A stretch of 17,585 nucleotides of DNA from Coriobacteriia bacterium (GTDB taxonomy: Bacteria; Actinomycetota; Coriobacteriia; Coriobacteriales; QAMH01), in assembly GCA_900758075.1 (NCBI GenBank), contig CAAEQF010000082.1:1-17585 (forward strand), read 5' to 3'. Below are positions 8,440-15,302 of the stretch, piece by piece. Numbering within the stretch: position 1 is the stretch's first letter; every line of letters starts with the position of its first letter. Both the position numbers and the translations under genes were made by a program. The notes beneath the pieces are model-generated. The model saw only the letters and a program-made list of their open reading frames with translations. It was not told where the DNA came from and made no database searches.

Positions 8440-9357
8440 ATGGCTATGAATAAGCGCGAACTGGACGGTATTCCTGCCGCCGAGCAGCGAAGCGTCCAGG
8501 TAAGGCGCGTCATGTTTTTGGTGCTGTGCCTCAACTTGGGCGTCGCGCTCGCGAAAATCTTCACGGGCTACGCGTTTTCCTCCGGTGCCGTGAGGGCAGA
8601 CGGCATCCACTCGCTGTTCGACGCCGCGAGCAACGTGGTAGCGCTGCTGGGCGTCGCGATTGCCGTACGTCCTGCCGACGTGGGCCATCCGTACGGGCAT
8701 GCCAAATACGAGACCTTCGCAAGTATGTTCATCGGCATCTTGCTTGTGGGCGCGGCATGTGAGGTCGGCTGGAGCGCCGTTCAGGAGCTGCTCACGGGCG
8801 AGACGTCTGCCGAGTTCTCTTTCGTCTCGGTCATCGTGATGGTGGCTACGCTGTGCATTAACACCGGCGTGACGCGCTTCGAGCACAAGCAGGGCAAGCT
8901 CCTCAAGAGCGCGATTCTGGTGGCGGACTCCAAGCACACGCTGTCCGACGTGCTCGTCTCTGCGAGCGTCATCGTCGGCCTCATCTTCGTGGCAGTCGGG
9001 TTTCCCATTGCGGATGCCATCGCCACGCTCATCGTCACCGTCGCAATCTTTGCCACGGCAATCTCCGTCTTCAAGGACGTCCATGGCACGTTCTCGGATG
9101 AGGCGCGCATCGACGTGAAGCTGATCGAGGCGTGCGTCATGTCCATCGACGGCGTGCGCTCGTGCCACAAGATTCGCACACGCGGCCTTGAGGGCGAGGT
9201 GTATGCGGACCTGCACATCCTTGTCGACCCGGATATGAGCATTCGGCTGGCGCACGAGGTGGCAAGCGAGGTCGAGCGGGCTGTGGAGGAGAAGTTCCCG
9301 CAGGTGTGCGAGGTGCTGGTGCACGTCGAGCCGGATGTTCCCGAAGAGCGGCTGTAA
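8440..9357 (+). CDS. Cation diffusion facilitator family transporter (probable divalent metal/H+ antiporter)
   Basis: CDF proteins export Zn2+ or related divalent metals from the cytoplasm in exchange for protons. The ATG at 8440 is preceded by AAGGGAG (8427-8433) and gives 305 residues. A longer frame back to 8353 would start inside the probable promoter. About six membrane helices are followed by a cytoplasmic C-terminal domain (about residues 220-305, DVKLIEACVMSIDGVRSCHKIRTRG to VLVHVEPD). The metal site appears as H57-x3-D61 in helix 2 (ADGIHSLFD) and H166-x3-D170 in helix 5 (DSKHTLSDVLVS), with HPYGHAKYE in the loop between helices 2 and 3. Family knowledge associates a His/Asp set with Zn2+ preference, whereas Mn-type members carry Asp in both helices; this is suggestive only. 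It appears to be a single-gene unit. Confidence 0.93.
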   Translation: MAMNKRELDGIPAAEQRSVQVRRVMFLVLCLNLGVALAKIFTGYAFSSGAVRADGIHSLFDAASNVVALLGVAIAVRPADVGHPYGHAKYETFASMFIGILLVGAACEVGWSAVQELLTGETSAEFSFVSVIVMVATLCINTGVTRFEHKQGKLLKSAILVADSKHTLSDVLVSASVIVGLIFVAVGFPIADAIATLIVTVAIFATAISVFKDVHGTFSDEARIDVKLIEACVMSIDGVRSCHKIRTRGLEGEVYADLHILVDPDMSIRLAHEVASEVERAVEEKFPQVCEVLVHVEPDVPEERL

Positions 9358-9466
9358 CGCGCAGACGGGGAGTCGCGCGAGCACGCGAGCACTGTGCGAA
9401 GTCTAATCTTTAGCGAATCGAGCCTTTACGGGGAATCACTCGGAAAACTGCTTGAGAAAAGAAATG

Positions 9467-9501
9467 AGGACCCGCCGTAAGAGGAGAGGAAGGCGGGTCC
9501 T
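9467..9501 (+). repeat. 10-bp inverted repeat downstream of the CDF gene
   Basis: AGGACCCGCC (9467-9476) and GGCGGGTCCT (9492-9501) form a perfect 10-bp stem with a 15-base purine-rich loop. No T-tract follows on the plus strand. On the minus strand the stem is followed by a pyrimidine-rich stretch with interrupted T runs. It overlaps a 12-base palindrome TCCTTGCAAGGA (9498-9509). It could be a transcript-end hairpin or part of a structured RNA. Confidence 0.6.
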
Positions 9502-9514
9502 TGCAAGGAGGGAT

Positions 9515-9538
9515 GCGACATCTTGATGTCGCTGTTTT
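9515..9538 (+). terminator. Possible terminator, palindrome followed by a short T run
   Basis: GCGACATC (9515-9522) and GATGTCGC (9525-9532) are perfectly complementary around TT, so the working hairpin has about seven pairs. TGTTTT follows (9533-9538). This is a plausible but not strong rho-independent terminator for the CDF transcript, about 160 bases after its stop codon. Confidence 0.45.
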
Positions 9539-9539
9539 A

Positions 9540-9609
9540 ATGATTCGCGGTCCGAGTCTGTTTCGTTGTCGAATCATATCGAAAGGTTTGGGGAGTTCCT
9601 TTCGACAAC
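9540..9609. other. Cluster of overlapping, mutually exclusive inverted repeats
   Basis: Three perfect pairings share strands. ATGATTCG (9540-9547) pairs with CGAATCAT (9570-9577). GTTGTCGAA (9565-9573) pairs with TTCGACAAC (9601-9609). TCGAAAGG (9579-9586) pairs with CCTTTCGA (9598-9605). The first two compete for 9570-9573 and the last two compete for 9601-9605, as in RNA switches. No known riboswitch consensus is recognised. Whether the region is transcribed is unknown. Confidence 0.45.
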
Positions 9610-9950
9610 TGGAATATACACATAGGAAGAGTCCTTTTGGGCAAATTCAAAGCTTCGCCACATTCCCATTATCTCATCGTCATATTTCCGTTGCCAAACG
9701 GCGCAAGTTGTGTAGGACTTGTGGACAAACCGCACGTCAGGGCGCAGTCTCCGGCTTTCGGCGTTGTCTGAGCACCTCTCGAAATCAGACATTGCAGCAT
9801 ATTATGAACAAACTGTGAATTCAGTGTCTGCAAAAGCAATGAGCGCGCGGGAGGACATCGGTTTCGCATTCGGAGAAGCGCCCGGAAACGGCTGTCGGCG
9901 GAAACGCGCATTTTGTCAAGACACGTGCATGCACGCGACTCGGGACATGC
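9610..9950. other. Intergenic stretch with no credible gene
   Basis: Open frames of 70-130 codons exist on both strands but none has a good ribosome binding site or a protein-like composition. The segment 9610-9830 is visibly richer in A and T than its surroundings and has no codon-position bias. The only structure seen is a small CCGTT-gcca-AACGG hairpin (about 9688-9701) and, at the right end, the 12-base palindrome CGTGCATGCACG (9924-9935) next to the pheS promoter. It may hold remnants of a lost gene or an unrecognised RNA. Confidence 0.5.
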
Positions 9951-9956
9951 TATACT
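9948..9956 (+). promoter_or_regulatory. Extended -10 promoter of the pheST T-box leader
   Basis: TGcTATACT (9948-9956) has the TGn extension and a five-of-six -10 hexamer. No good -35 is present at 16-18 bases, which extended -10 promoters tolerate. A start near 9963 would place the first leader bases just before stem I of the T-box. The palindrome CGTGCATGCACG (9924-9935) covers the place of the -35. Confidence 0.7.
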
Positions 9957-9962
9957 TCCGTG

Positions 9963-10224
9963 CATTGCGTTGATGGAGACAGTCGCGTCAGAGCGTCCGG
10001 TCAACCAGAGAAGAGCTCGAACGGTGGAAGGGCTCGGGCAGGGCCGACGCGAATTCACTCCGGAGCTGTTGGCTCAACGCCGCCTGCGGCAAGTAGGCCA
10101 ACCGGGTGCTCCCGACACAGGGCAGACGAGTGGGTTGCCGCTTTTTTGGCAGCCAACCGAGGTGGTACCGCGGAATACGATTGACTTTTCCGTCCTCGTG
10201 TGTGATGCGAGGGCGGATTTTTTA
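9963..10224 (+). promoter_or_regulatory. tRNA-Phe-sensing T-box riboswitch controlling pheS-pheT
   Basis: The leader binds tRNA-Phe and allows read-through when that tRNA is uncharged. Stem I: GGAG (9975-9978) pairs with CTCC (10058-10061) and GCGTC (9985-9989) with GACGC (10046-10050). They enclose the specifier loop GAATTCA (10051-10057), whose UUC at 10054-10056 is a Phe codon followed by the usual purine. The apical part has AGAGAAGAGC and GGTGGAAG, typical of the stem I platform. The T-box GAGGTGGTACCGCGG is at 10159-10173, with UGGU (10163-10166) to pair with the tRNA 3' end ACCA. CGAGG (10158-10162) can pair with CCTCG (10194-10198) as antiterminator, competing with the terminator stem. 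pheS starts 52 bases after the leader. Confidence 0.95.
10190..10223 (+). terminator. Regulated terminator of the T-box leader
   Basis: CCGTCCTCG (10190-10198) and CGAGGGCGG (10208-10216) form a nine-pair stem with one G-U pair and a nine-base loop, followed by ATTTTTT (10217-10223). Its 5' arm is also used by the T-box antiterminator, which makes the two structures alternative. Confidence 0.93.
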
Positions 10225-10275
10225 TGCCCTGGCTTTCGCTACTCGTGAGTTGTGCAGAGCAAAGAAGGAGACCAT

Positions 10276-11337
10276 ATGGCACTGCAACAAGAACTTGAGG
10301 AGCTGCGCGCGCAGACGCTCGACTCCATCAAGGGCGCAGCATCTACCGATGCACTCGAAGAGGTGCGTGTGGGCGTGCTGGGCAAGAAGGGAACGCTCAC
10401 CTCGATTCTGCGCGGCATGCGCGACCTCCCCAAAGAGGAGCGCCCGCTCGTCGGCAAGATGAGCAACGAGGTCCGCGACGCGATCGAGGCCGCGCTCGAG
10501 GAAAAGAAGCGCGAGCTTTCCGCAGCAGAGCTCGAGGCGCGGATGCAGGCGGGTGCAATCGACATCACGCTGCCCGGCCGCTCGCATCCCATCGGGTCGC
10601 AGCACCTGATTACCCACATCATCGATGAAGTCTCCGACATCTTTGCCGGCATCGGCTACGAGATCGAAGGCGGCCGCGAGATCGAGACCGACTGGTACAA
10701 CTTCACGGCGCTCAACGCCCCGAAAGACCATCCCAGCCGCTCCATGCAAGACACGTTCTACGTCGTCGACCGCTCGGGAGACGTCTCGAACGTACGCGGC
10801 GAAAGCGACGTGCTGCTGCGCACCCAGACCTCGGGCACGCAGGTCCACACGATGGAGCAGCAGCAGCCGCCCATCTACATGATCAGCCCCGGCAAGGTGT
10901 ACCGTCGCGATGTCGCCGACCCGTCCCACCTGCCGCAGTTCCATCAGATCGAGGGCCTCGTCGTCGATAAGGGCATCACGTTTGGCGACCTCAAGGGCAC
11001 GCTCGACTACTTTGTGAAGGCATTCTTCGGCGAAGAGCGCAAGACGCGCCTGCGCGCGCACTTCTTCCCGTTCACCGAGCCGTCCGCCGAGGCCGATGTT
11101 TCGTGTGGCATCTGCGGTGGCGAGGGCTGCCGCTTCTGCAAGCACACCGGCTGGGTCGAGATCTTGGGCTGCGGCATGGTCGACCCCAACGTCTTCGAGA
11201 TGAGCGGCATCGACCCGGAGGTTTACACGGGCTTCGCGTTTGGCATGGGCGTCGAGCGCCTGGCCTGCCTCAAGTACGATGTGCCGGACCTGCGCATGCT
11301 GCTCGAAGGCGACATGCGCTTCCTGCGTCAGTTCTAG
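10276..11337 (+). CDS. pheS: Phenylalanine--tRNA ligase alpha subunit
   Basis: It is the catalytic subunit of the alpha2beta2 class II synthetase that charges tRNA-Phe. The ATG at 10276 (MALQQELEEL) has GAAGGAG six bases upstream; a GTG at 10252 would place that site inside the gene. It has 353 residues, close to the family norm. An N-terminal coiled-coil (about 1-90) is followed by the catalytic core. Motif 1 lies around HIIDEVSDIFAGIGYEIEGG, then DHPSRSMQDTFYV, motif 2 around GKVYRRDVADPSHLPQFHQIEG, and motif 3 GFAFGMGVERLA (residues 319-330). C277-x2-C280-x4-C285-x2-C288 before GWVEILG looks like the zinc knuckle found in some PheS proteins. It is 22 bases before pheT and controlled by the T-box upstream. 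Confidence 0.98.
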   Translation: MALQQELEELRAQTLDSIKGAASTDALEEVRVGVLGKKGTLTSILRGMRDLPKEERPLVGKMSNEVRDAIEAALEEKKRELSAAELEARMQAGAIDITLPGRSHPIGSQHLITHIIDEVSDIFAGIGYEIEGGREIETDWYNFTALNAPKDHPSRSMQDTFYVVDRSGDVSNVRGESDVLLRTQTSGTQVHTMEQQQPPIYMISPGKVYRRDVADPSHLPQFHQIEGLVVDKGITFGDLKGTLDYFVKAFFGEERKTRLRAHFFPFTEPSAEADVSCGICGGEGCRFCKHTGWVEILGCGMVDPNVFEMSGIDPEVYTGFAFGMGVERLACLKYDVPDLRMLLEGDMRFLRQF

Positions 11338-11359
11338 CAAAAAGGGGAGGAGACATCAC

Positions 11360-13807
11360 ATGCTAGTTTCGCTTAAATGGCTCGACACGATGGTCAAGGT
11401 CCCCGATGGGTTGCAGGACTTCTGCGACCGGCTCGACCTGACCGGCACCGGCGTCGAGGGCGTCAGCAAGGTGGGCGCCAACCTGGAGGGCGTCAAGATC
11501 GGATATGTGCTCACCTGCGAGCCGCACCCCGATAGCGACCATATGCACGTCACGACCGTCGACTTTGGCGACGGCGAGGAGCCCACGCAGATCGTCTGCG
11601 GCGCCCCCAACATTGCAGCCGGTCAGAAGGTCGCCGTCGCCACAGTTGGCACGGTGCTGCCCGGCGACGTCAAGATCAAGAAGTCCAAGCTGCGCGGCGT
11701 CAAGAGCAACGGCATGATCTGCTCAGCACGCGAGCTGGGAATTGGCGGCGACCACGCGGGCATCATGGTGCTGCCCGAAGACGCGCCGCTCGGGGCCGAG
11801 TTCGCCGAGTGGAAGGGCCTCGCAGATACGGTGCTCGACCTCGAGATCACGCCGAACCGTCCTGACTGCCTGTCCATGAAGGGCTTTGCGCGCGAGGTGG
11901 GCGCGATGTACCACATCCCGTGGAGCTACGAGCCTCCGTGCGAGGTGCCGGGGCCGCTTAACGACGAGCAGGTCTCCGACCTCGTCTCGGTAGAAATCGA
12001 CGAGCCTGAGCTGTGCCCGCGCTACACGGCGCGCATCATCCGCAACGTCAAAGTGGGTCCGTCTCCGGACTGGCTTGTCGAGCGCATCACCGCGTTGGGC
12101 GCGCGCTCCATCAACAACGTCGTCGATGTGACCAACTACATTCTGTTCGAGCTGGGGCAGCCGCTCCATGCATTCGACCTGTCCGCATTCCCGCAGCAGG
12201 CCGACGGCAAGCACCATGTGCTCGTGCGCCGCGCCGAGGACGGCACCACGTTCACGACGCTCGACGGCATCGAGCGCCAGGTCACGAGCGACATGACCCT
12301 CATCACCGACGGCAAGACCCCCGTTGCGCTGGCTGGCGTCATGGGCGGGCTGTACTCCGAGGTCACCGAGAAGACGACCGACGTGCTGCTCGAGTCGGCG
12401 ACCTTCGAGACGGGCCGCACCTCGCGCACCTCGCGCAACCTCTCGCTCGTCAGCGAAGCGTCTCTGCGCTACGAGCGCGGTGTCGATGCGTCTACCTGCG
12501 ACGAGTACGGAGAGATCGCCGCGGCGCTTATCGCGGCCGTTTCCGGCGGTACGGTGTGCCGGGGCTCGGTCGACAACTACCCGATTAAGGCAGTCGAGCC
12601 AAAGCTCTCGCTTCGTCCTGCGCGTCTGCGCGCGCACATCGGTGCTGAGATTTCGGACCAGGAGCAGATCGACATCCTCACCGACCTCGGTTGCCGCATC
12701 GAGGGTGCGCCGGGCGATGCCGAGCTCACCGTGTTCGCGCCGACGTTCCGCCCCGACCTCATCCGCGAGATCGACCTCTACGAAGAGGTGCTGCGTATCT
12801 GGGGCATGGACCGCATCGAGCCGACGCTTCCCGGCGGTGCGCATGCGGGCGGGCGCAGCCACGAGCAGAACCTGCTCGTCAAGATCGACGCTGCGCTGCG
12901 CGCGGGCGGCCTCAACGAGACGATGACGTATTCGCTCGTGCCCGCTGACGACCTTGAGAAGGCTCGTATTCCCGAAGAGGGCCTCGGCGAGGCAGTCGAG
13001 CTCATCAACCCGATGAGCAGCGAGCAGTCCGTCATGCGCCGCAGCATGCTGCCGGGCCTGCTGCGTTCCGTTGCCTACAACCAGAGCCGTGGGGTTGCCG
13101 ATGTCCAGCTCTTCGAACGCGGCGTCGTGTTCAGCGCCGCCGAGGGGCGCAAGAACCCCAAGGAGAGCATGCACGTGGCTGCAGTGCTCACCGGCTCGTG
13201 GAACCTCCCCGGTTGGAACCAGCCGGCTGTCGCGCTCGACTTCTTCGATGCCAAGGGCATCGTGGAAAACCTGCTGCGCGAGCTCGCTGTCCCCAAGGTG
13301 CGCTTCAAGGCGCTCGAACCCGATGAGGCCCCATGGCTGCAGCCGGGGCGTGCGGCGCAGGGGCTCTCCGGCGGCCGCGTGATCGGCTGGATTGGTGAGG
13401 TGCACCCGCTCGCCGTCGCGGCGTTCGAAGCGGAAGGCGCTGTCGCGGCGTTCGAGCTCGACGTCAAGCAGCTGGTCGAGACCGCGACCGAGCAGCGCCC
13501 CTACGTCGACGTTCCCGTCTACCCCGCGATCGAGGTCGACATGGCGATCGTCGTCGACGAGGAGGTCACGGCCGAGCGCGTCGAGCAGTGCATCACGAGC
13601 GCGGGCAAGAAGGGCCCGTTCGAAAGCGTGCGCCTGTTCGACGTGTACCGCGACGAGCAGCGTGTCGGAGCGGGCAAGAAGTCCATGGCGTTCCGCCTGT
13701 CGTACCGTGCGAGCGACCGCACGCTGACGAGCGAGGAAGTGGACAAGGCCCACGCGAAGATCGTCGACAAGGTCATCAGGGCCACGGGCGGCGAAGTCCG
13801 CAGCTAG
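11360..13807 (+). CDS. pheT: Phenylalanine--tRNA ligase beta subunit
   Basis: It partners PheS, binding and positioning tRNA-Phe and carrying the editing domain that removes Tyr from tRNA-Phe. The ATG at 11360 (MLVSLKWLDTMVKVP) has GGGGAGGAG just upstream; an open frame extends back to 11240 only as an out-of-frame overlap with pheS. It has 815 residues, normal length. Domains in order are: an N-terminal segment, an EMAP-like tRNA-binding OB fold (about 40-150, EPHPDSDHMHVTTVDFG, VCGAPNIAAGQKVAVA), B3/4 editing region (about 205-380, RYTARIIRNVKVGPSPDW, INNVVDVTNYILFELGQPLHAFD), B5 domain (about 405-475), catalytic-like core (about 490-700) and the C-terminal FDX-ACB anticodon-binding domain (about 720-812). 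A terminator-like structure follows its stop. Confidence 0.98.
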   Translation: MLVSLKWLDTMVKVPDGLQDFCDRLDLTGTGVEGVSKVGANLEGVKIGYVLTCEPHPDSDHMHVTTVDFGDGEEPTQIVCGAPNIAAGQKVAVATVGTVLPGDVKIKKSKLRGVKSNGMICSARELGIGGDHAGIMVLPEDAPLGAEFAEWKGLADTVLDLEITPNRPDCLSMKGFAREVGAMYHIPWSYEPPCEVPGPLNDEQVSDLVSVEIDEPELCPRYTARIIRNVKVGPSPDWLVERITALGARSINNVVDVTNYILFELGQPLHAFDLSAFPQQADGKHHVLVRRAEDGTTFTTLDGIERQVTSDMTLITDGKTPVALAGVMGGLYSEVTEKTTDVLLESATFETGRTSRTSRNLSLVSEASLRYERGVDASTCDEYGEIAAALIAAVSGGTVCRGSVDNYPIKAVEPKLSLRPARLRAHIGAEISDQEQIDILTDLGCRIEGAPGDAELTVFAPTFRPDLIREIDLYEEVLRIWGMDRIEPTLPGGAHAGGRSHEQNLLVKIDAALRAGGLNETMTYSLVPADDLEKARIPEEGLGEAVELINPMSSEQSVMRRSMLPGLLRSVAYNQSRGVADVQLFERGVVFSAAEGRKNPKESMHVAAVLTGSWNLPGWNQPAVALDFFDAKGIVENLLRELAVPKVRFKALEPDEAPWLQPGRAAQGLSGGRVIGWIGEVHPLAVAAFEAEGAVAAFELDVKQLVETATEQRPYVDVPVYPAIEVDMAIVVDEEVTAERVEQCITSAGKKGPFESVRLFDVYRDEQRVGAGKKSMAFRLSYRASDRTLTSEEVDKAHAKIVDKVIRATGGEVRS

Positions 13808-13827
13808 ACTGTCTTCACAGGCTTTTT

Positions 13828-13878
13828 CAGGCTGTGCAGGTGCTCCCTTTCCGGGGCATTTGTGCAGCCTGTGTTTTT
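13828..13878 (+). terminator. Composite hairpin terminator after pheT
   Basis: An outer stem CAGGCTG (13828-13834) and CAGCCTG (13865-13871) encloses an inner stem TGCTCC/GGGGCA with one G-U pair. TG and five T residues (13874-13878) follow. It lies 20 bases after the pheT stop. The internal loops make it less compact than the terminator after the tRNA. Confidence 0.65.
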
Positions 13879-13959
13879 CAGCGCCACATGCCGATTGCAG
13901 CGCATGCGCGCGAAGGACAATGGGTAGGATAGACAAAACTGAACAAACGGTCAAATTGG

Positions 13960-15030
13960 GTGAGCAGGTCGTTGAAGGGCAAGCACGAAGTAGATAAAGA
14001 CGTTATGGAAGAAAAGGGCAAACGGCGTCTCTCGAAACGCGGGAAGACCGTTGCCGTGGTGGTAGCCGTGGCGCTCGCTACCGTATTTGCCGGCTCGCAG
14101 CTGTACCTGCACCAGCAAGTGCAGGCGAGCGACAGGGTATCGGGCCGCGTGGGCGAGCTCATGAGCGCTAATTCCCTCGACAGCGCGCTCAATCCCGGGA
14201 CGCCCGCGACGCAGCCAGGTACCGACGCCGTCGAGGGGCAGCCAGCGGCAAAGGACTACCAGTCGCTCATCGACTCCGCCAACAGCGCTCCGAGCACGGG
14301 CTCTTTGCAGATGTTCGGCACGAGTCAGAGTCTTCCGCTGGCATCCGAGCTCGCCCTCAACGCTAAACTCAAGAGCATCTCGAGCCACTACGAGCTCAGC
14401 GTCATGATGGTAGACCTCACGACGGGCGAGGGCATCTCGTTCAATCCCGATGCGCGCATCTACAGCGCGTCGGCAATCAAGGGGCCGTACGTTGCGTCGA
14501 TCAACAAGCTCAATCCGAGCGGCGCGAAGGCGCACGCCTCCACGATCGAGCGGGTCATCACGGTTTCCGACAACGAGGGCTACGATTCGCTGCGGCGCAG
14601 CTTTGGGGACTCGACGTTTGGCACGTACGCGCATGATGCGAATGTGACGGCGTTCGACCCGGTGCACTGGTACGTGTACACGGGCGCGCGCGACTTCGCA
14701 AAGCTGTGGATTGAGAACTACGATTACTTCTACGTGCACCCCAACGAGAATTCCGAGTGGGCGCGCGGACTGTACTCAGATACGTTGAACTCCGTCATCC
14801 ACCAGGGCGTGGGCTCGCGCTATTCGGTCGATTCTAAAGCCGGCTGGTTTGCGGGGGAGTACAACGTGCTCAACGATGCGGGAATCGTGTTCTCAGAAGT
14901 CAACGGCGAGTCGCATCCGTACGTGCTCGCCATCTTCAGCTCGGCAGCCGACCAGTACGACCTGCTGGCCGACCTCGTTCAGTCGGTCGACGACGTGCAC
15001 ACGGATATGGTCGCAAGCGAACAACGCTGA
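13960..15030 (+). CDS. Membrane-anchored class A beta-lactamase/transpeptidase-like serine hydrolase
   Basis: This is a penicillin-recognising serine hydrolase fold protein, probably acting on the cell wall side. A basic N-terminus (KGKRRLSKRGK) precedes one hydrophobic segment (about residues 30-48), then a Ser/Ala/Pro-rich linker (about 75-125) and the catalytic domain (about 126-356). Active-site motifs are S171-A-I-K174 (SxxK), S203-D-N205 (SDN) and K293-A-G295 (in place of KTG/KSG). Order and spacing fit the beta-lactamase2 family. Whether it hydrolyses beta-lactams is unknown; many such proteins in Actinobacteria act in wall metabolism or have no known substrate. The start is uncertain: GTG 13960 has no good Shine-Dalgarno, TTG 13972 has GAGCAGG upstream, and ATG 14005 is also possible. 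All keep the membrane anchor. Confidence 0.85.
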   Translation: MSRSLKGKHEVDKDVMEEKGKRRLSKRGKTVAVVVAVALATVFAGSQLYLHQQVQASDRVSGRVGELMSANSLDSALNPGTPATQPGTDAVEGQPAAKDYQSLIDSANSAPSTGSLQMFGTSQSLPLASELALNAKLKSISSHYELSVMMVDLTTGEGISFNPDARIYSASAIKGPYVASINKLNPSGAKAHASTIERVITVSDNEGYDSLRRSFGDSTFGTYAHDANVTAFDPVHWYVYTGARDFAKLWIENYDYFYVHPNENSEWARGLYSDTLNSVIHQGVGSRYSVDSKAGWFAGEYNVLNDAGIVFSEVNGESHPYVLAIFSSAADQYDLLADLVQSVDDVHTDMVASEQR

Positions 15031-15053
15031 TGTCGTCACCTGGGAGGGCGCCC

Positions 15054-15243
15054 CGTGCACCCTGCGCGAGATATGTGGCAGTGCCACAACTTTCGTGCAC
15101 GAGATGCCAAAAGTGTGGCAGTGCCACGCATTCCGTGCGGCAGACGCCAGAAGTGTGGCAGCGCCACGTTTTCCGTGCGCCCTACGCGAGATATGTGGCA
15201 GTGCCACGCTTTTCACGCGCCCCGTACGCGCATGTGACGCGGC
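15054..15243. repeat. Four tandem 40-bp repeats plus partial fifth, each with a GTGGCAGTGCCAC palindrome
   Basis: Units lie at 15054-15093, 15094-15133, 15134-15173 and 15174-15213, with a degenerate start of a fifth unit (15214 to about 15243). Each begins CGTGC (CACGC in the fifth) and has TGTGGCAGTGCCAC at unit positions 21-34; unit 3 has one change (GTGGCAGCGCCAC). Units 1 and 4 share the GCGAGATA variant before the palindrome, and units 2 and 3 share GCCA(A/G)AAG, an A-B-B-A arrangement. A 40-base period is not a multiple of three, so this is not a coding repeat. It lies between the convergent 3' ends of the serine hydrolase and hypD genes. The T-rich bases after some palindromes (TTT, TTTT) suggest a possible role in ending transcription. 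Confidence 0.9.
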
Positions 15244-15246
15244 ATG

Positions 15247-15278
15247 AAAAAGTCCCTGCGGCGAAGGCGCGCAGGGAC
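15247..15278 (-). terminator. Rho-independent terminator of the hyp operon
   Basis: Read on the minus strand, a nine-pair stem (GTCCCTGCG 15270-15278 side and its partner at 15252-15260) with a nine-base loop is followed by five T residues (15247-15251 on the plus strand are AAAAA). It lies 24 bases beyond the hypD stop. Confidence 0.9.
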
Positions 15279-15302
15279 CTCGAAAGCATATTCGTAATGC
15301 TC

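Noticed and set aside
9565..9609. Terminal inverted repeats of an insertion sequence remnant
   Set aside because: The repeats are only tens of bases apart, with no transposase fragment or target-site duplication nearby.
9501..9818. 105-codon plus-strand and 72-codon minus-strand (9574-9792) frames in the intergenic region
   Set aside because: Neither has a ribosome binding site, and the compositions are not protein-like. The plus-strand frame starts within the inverted-repeat cluster.
11723..13954. 743-codon open frame on the minus strand
   Set aside because: It lies antisense to pheT, whose domains are complete; long antisense frames are expected from G/C-biased third positions. The same holds for antisense frames at 3858-5069, 6267-7544, 8362-9384 and 10222-11340.
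15054..15243. CRISPR array
   Set aside because: The 40-bp units are contiguous and similar along their whole length, with no unique spacers and no cas genes nearby.
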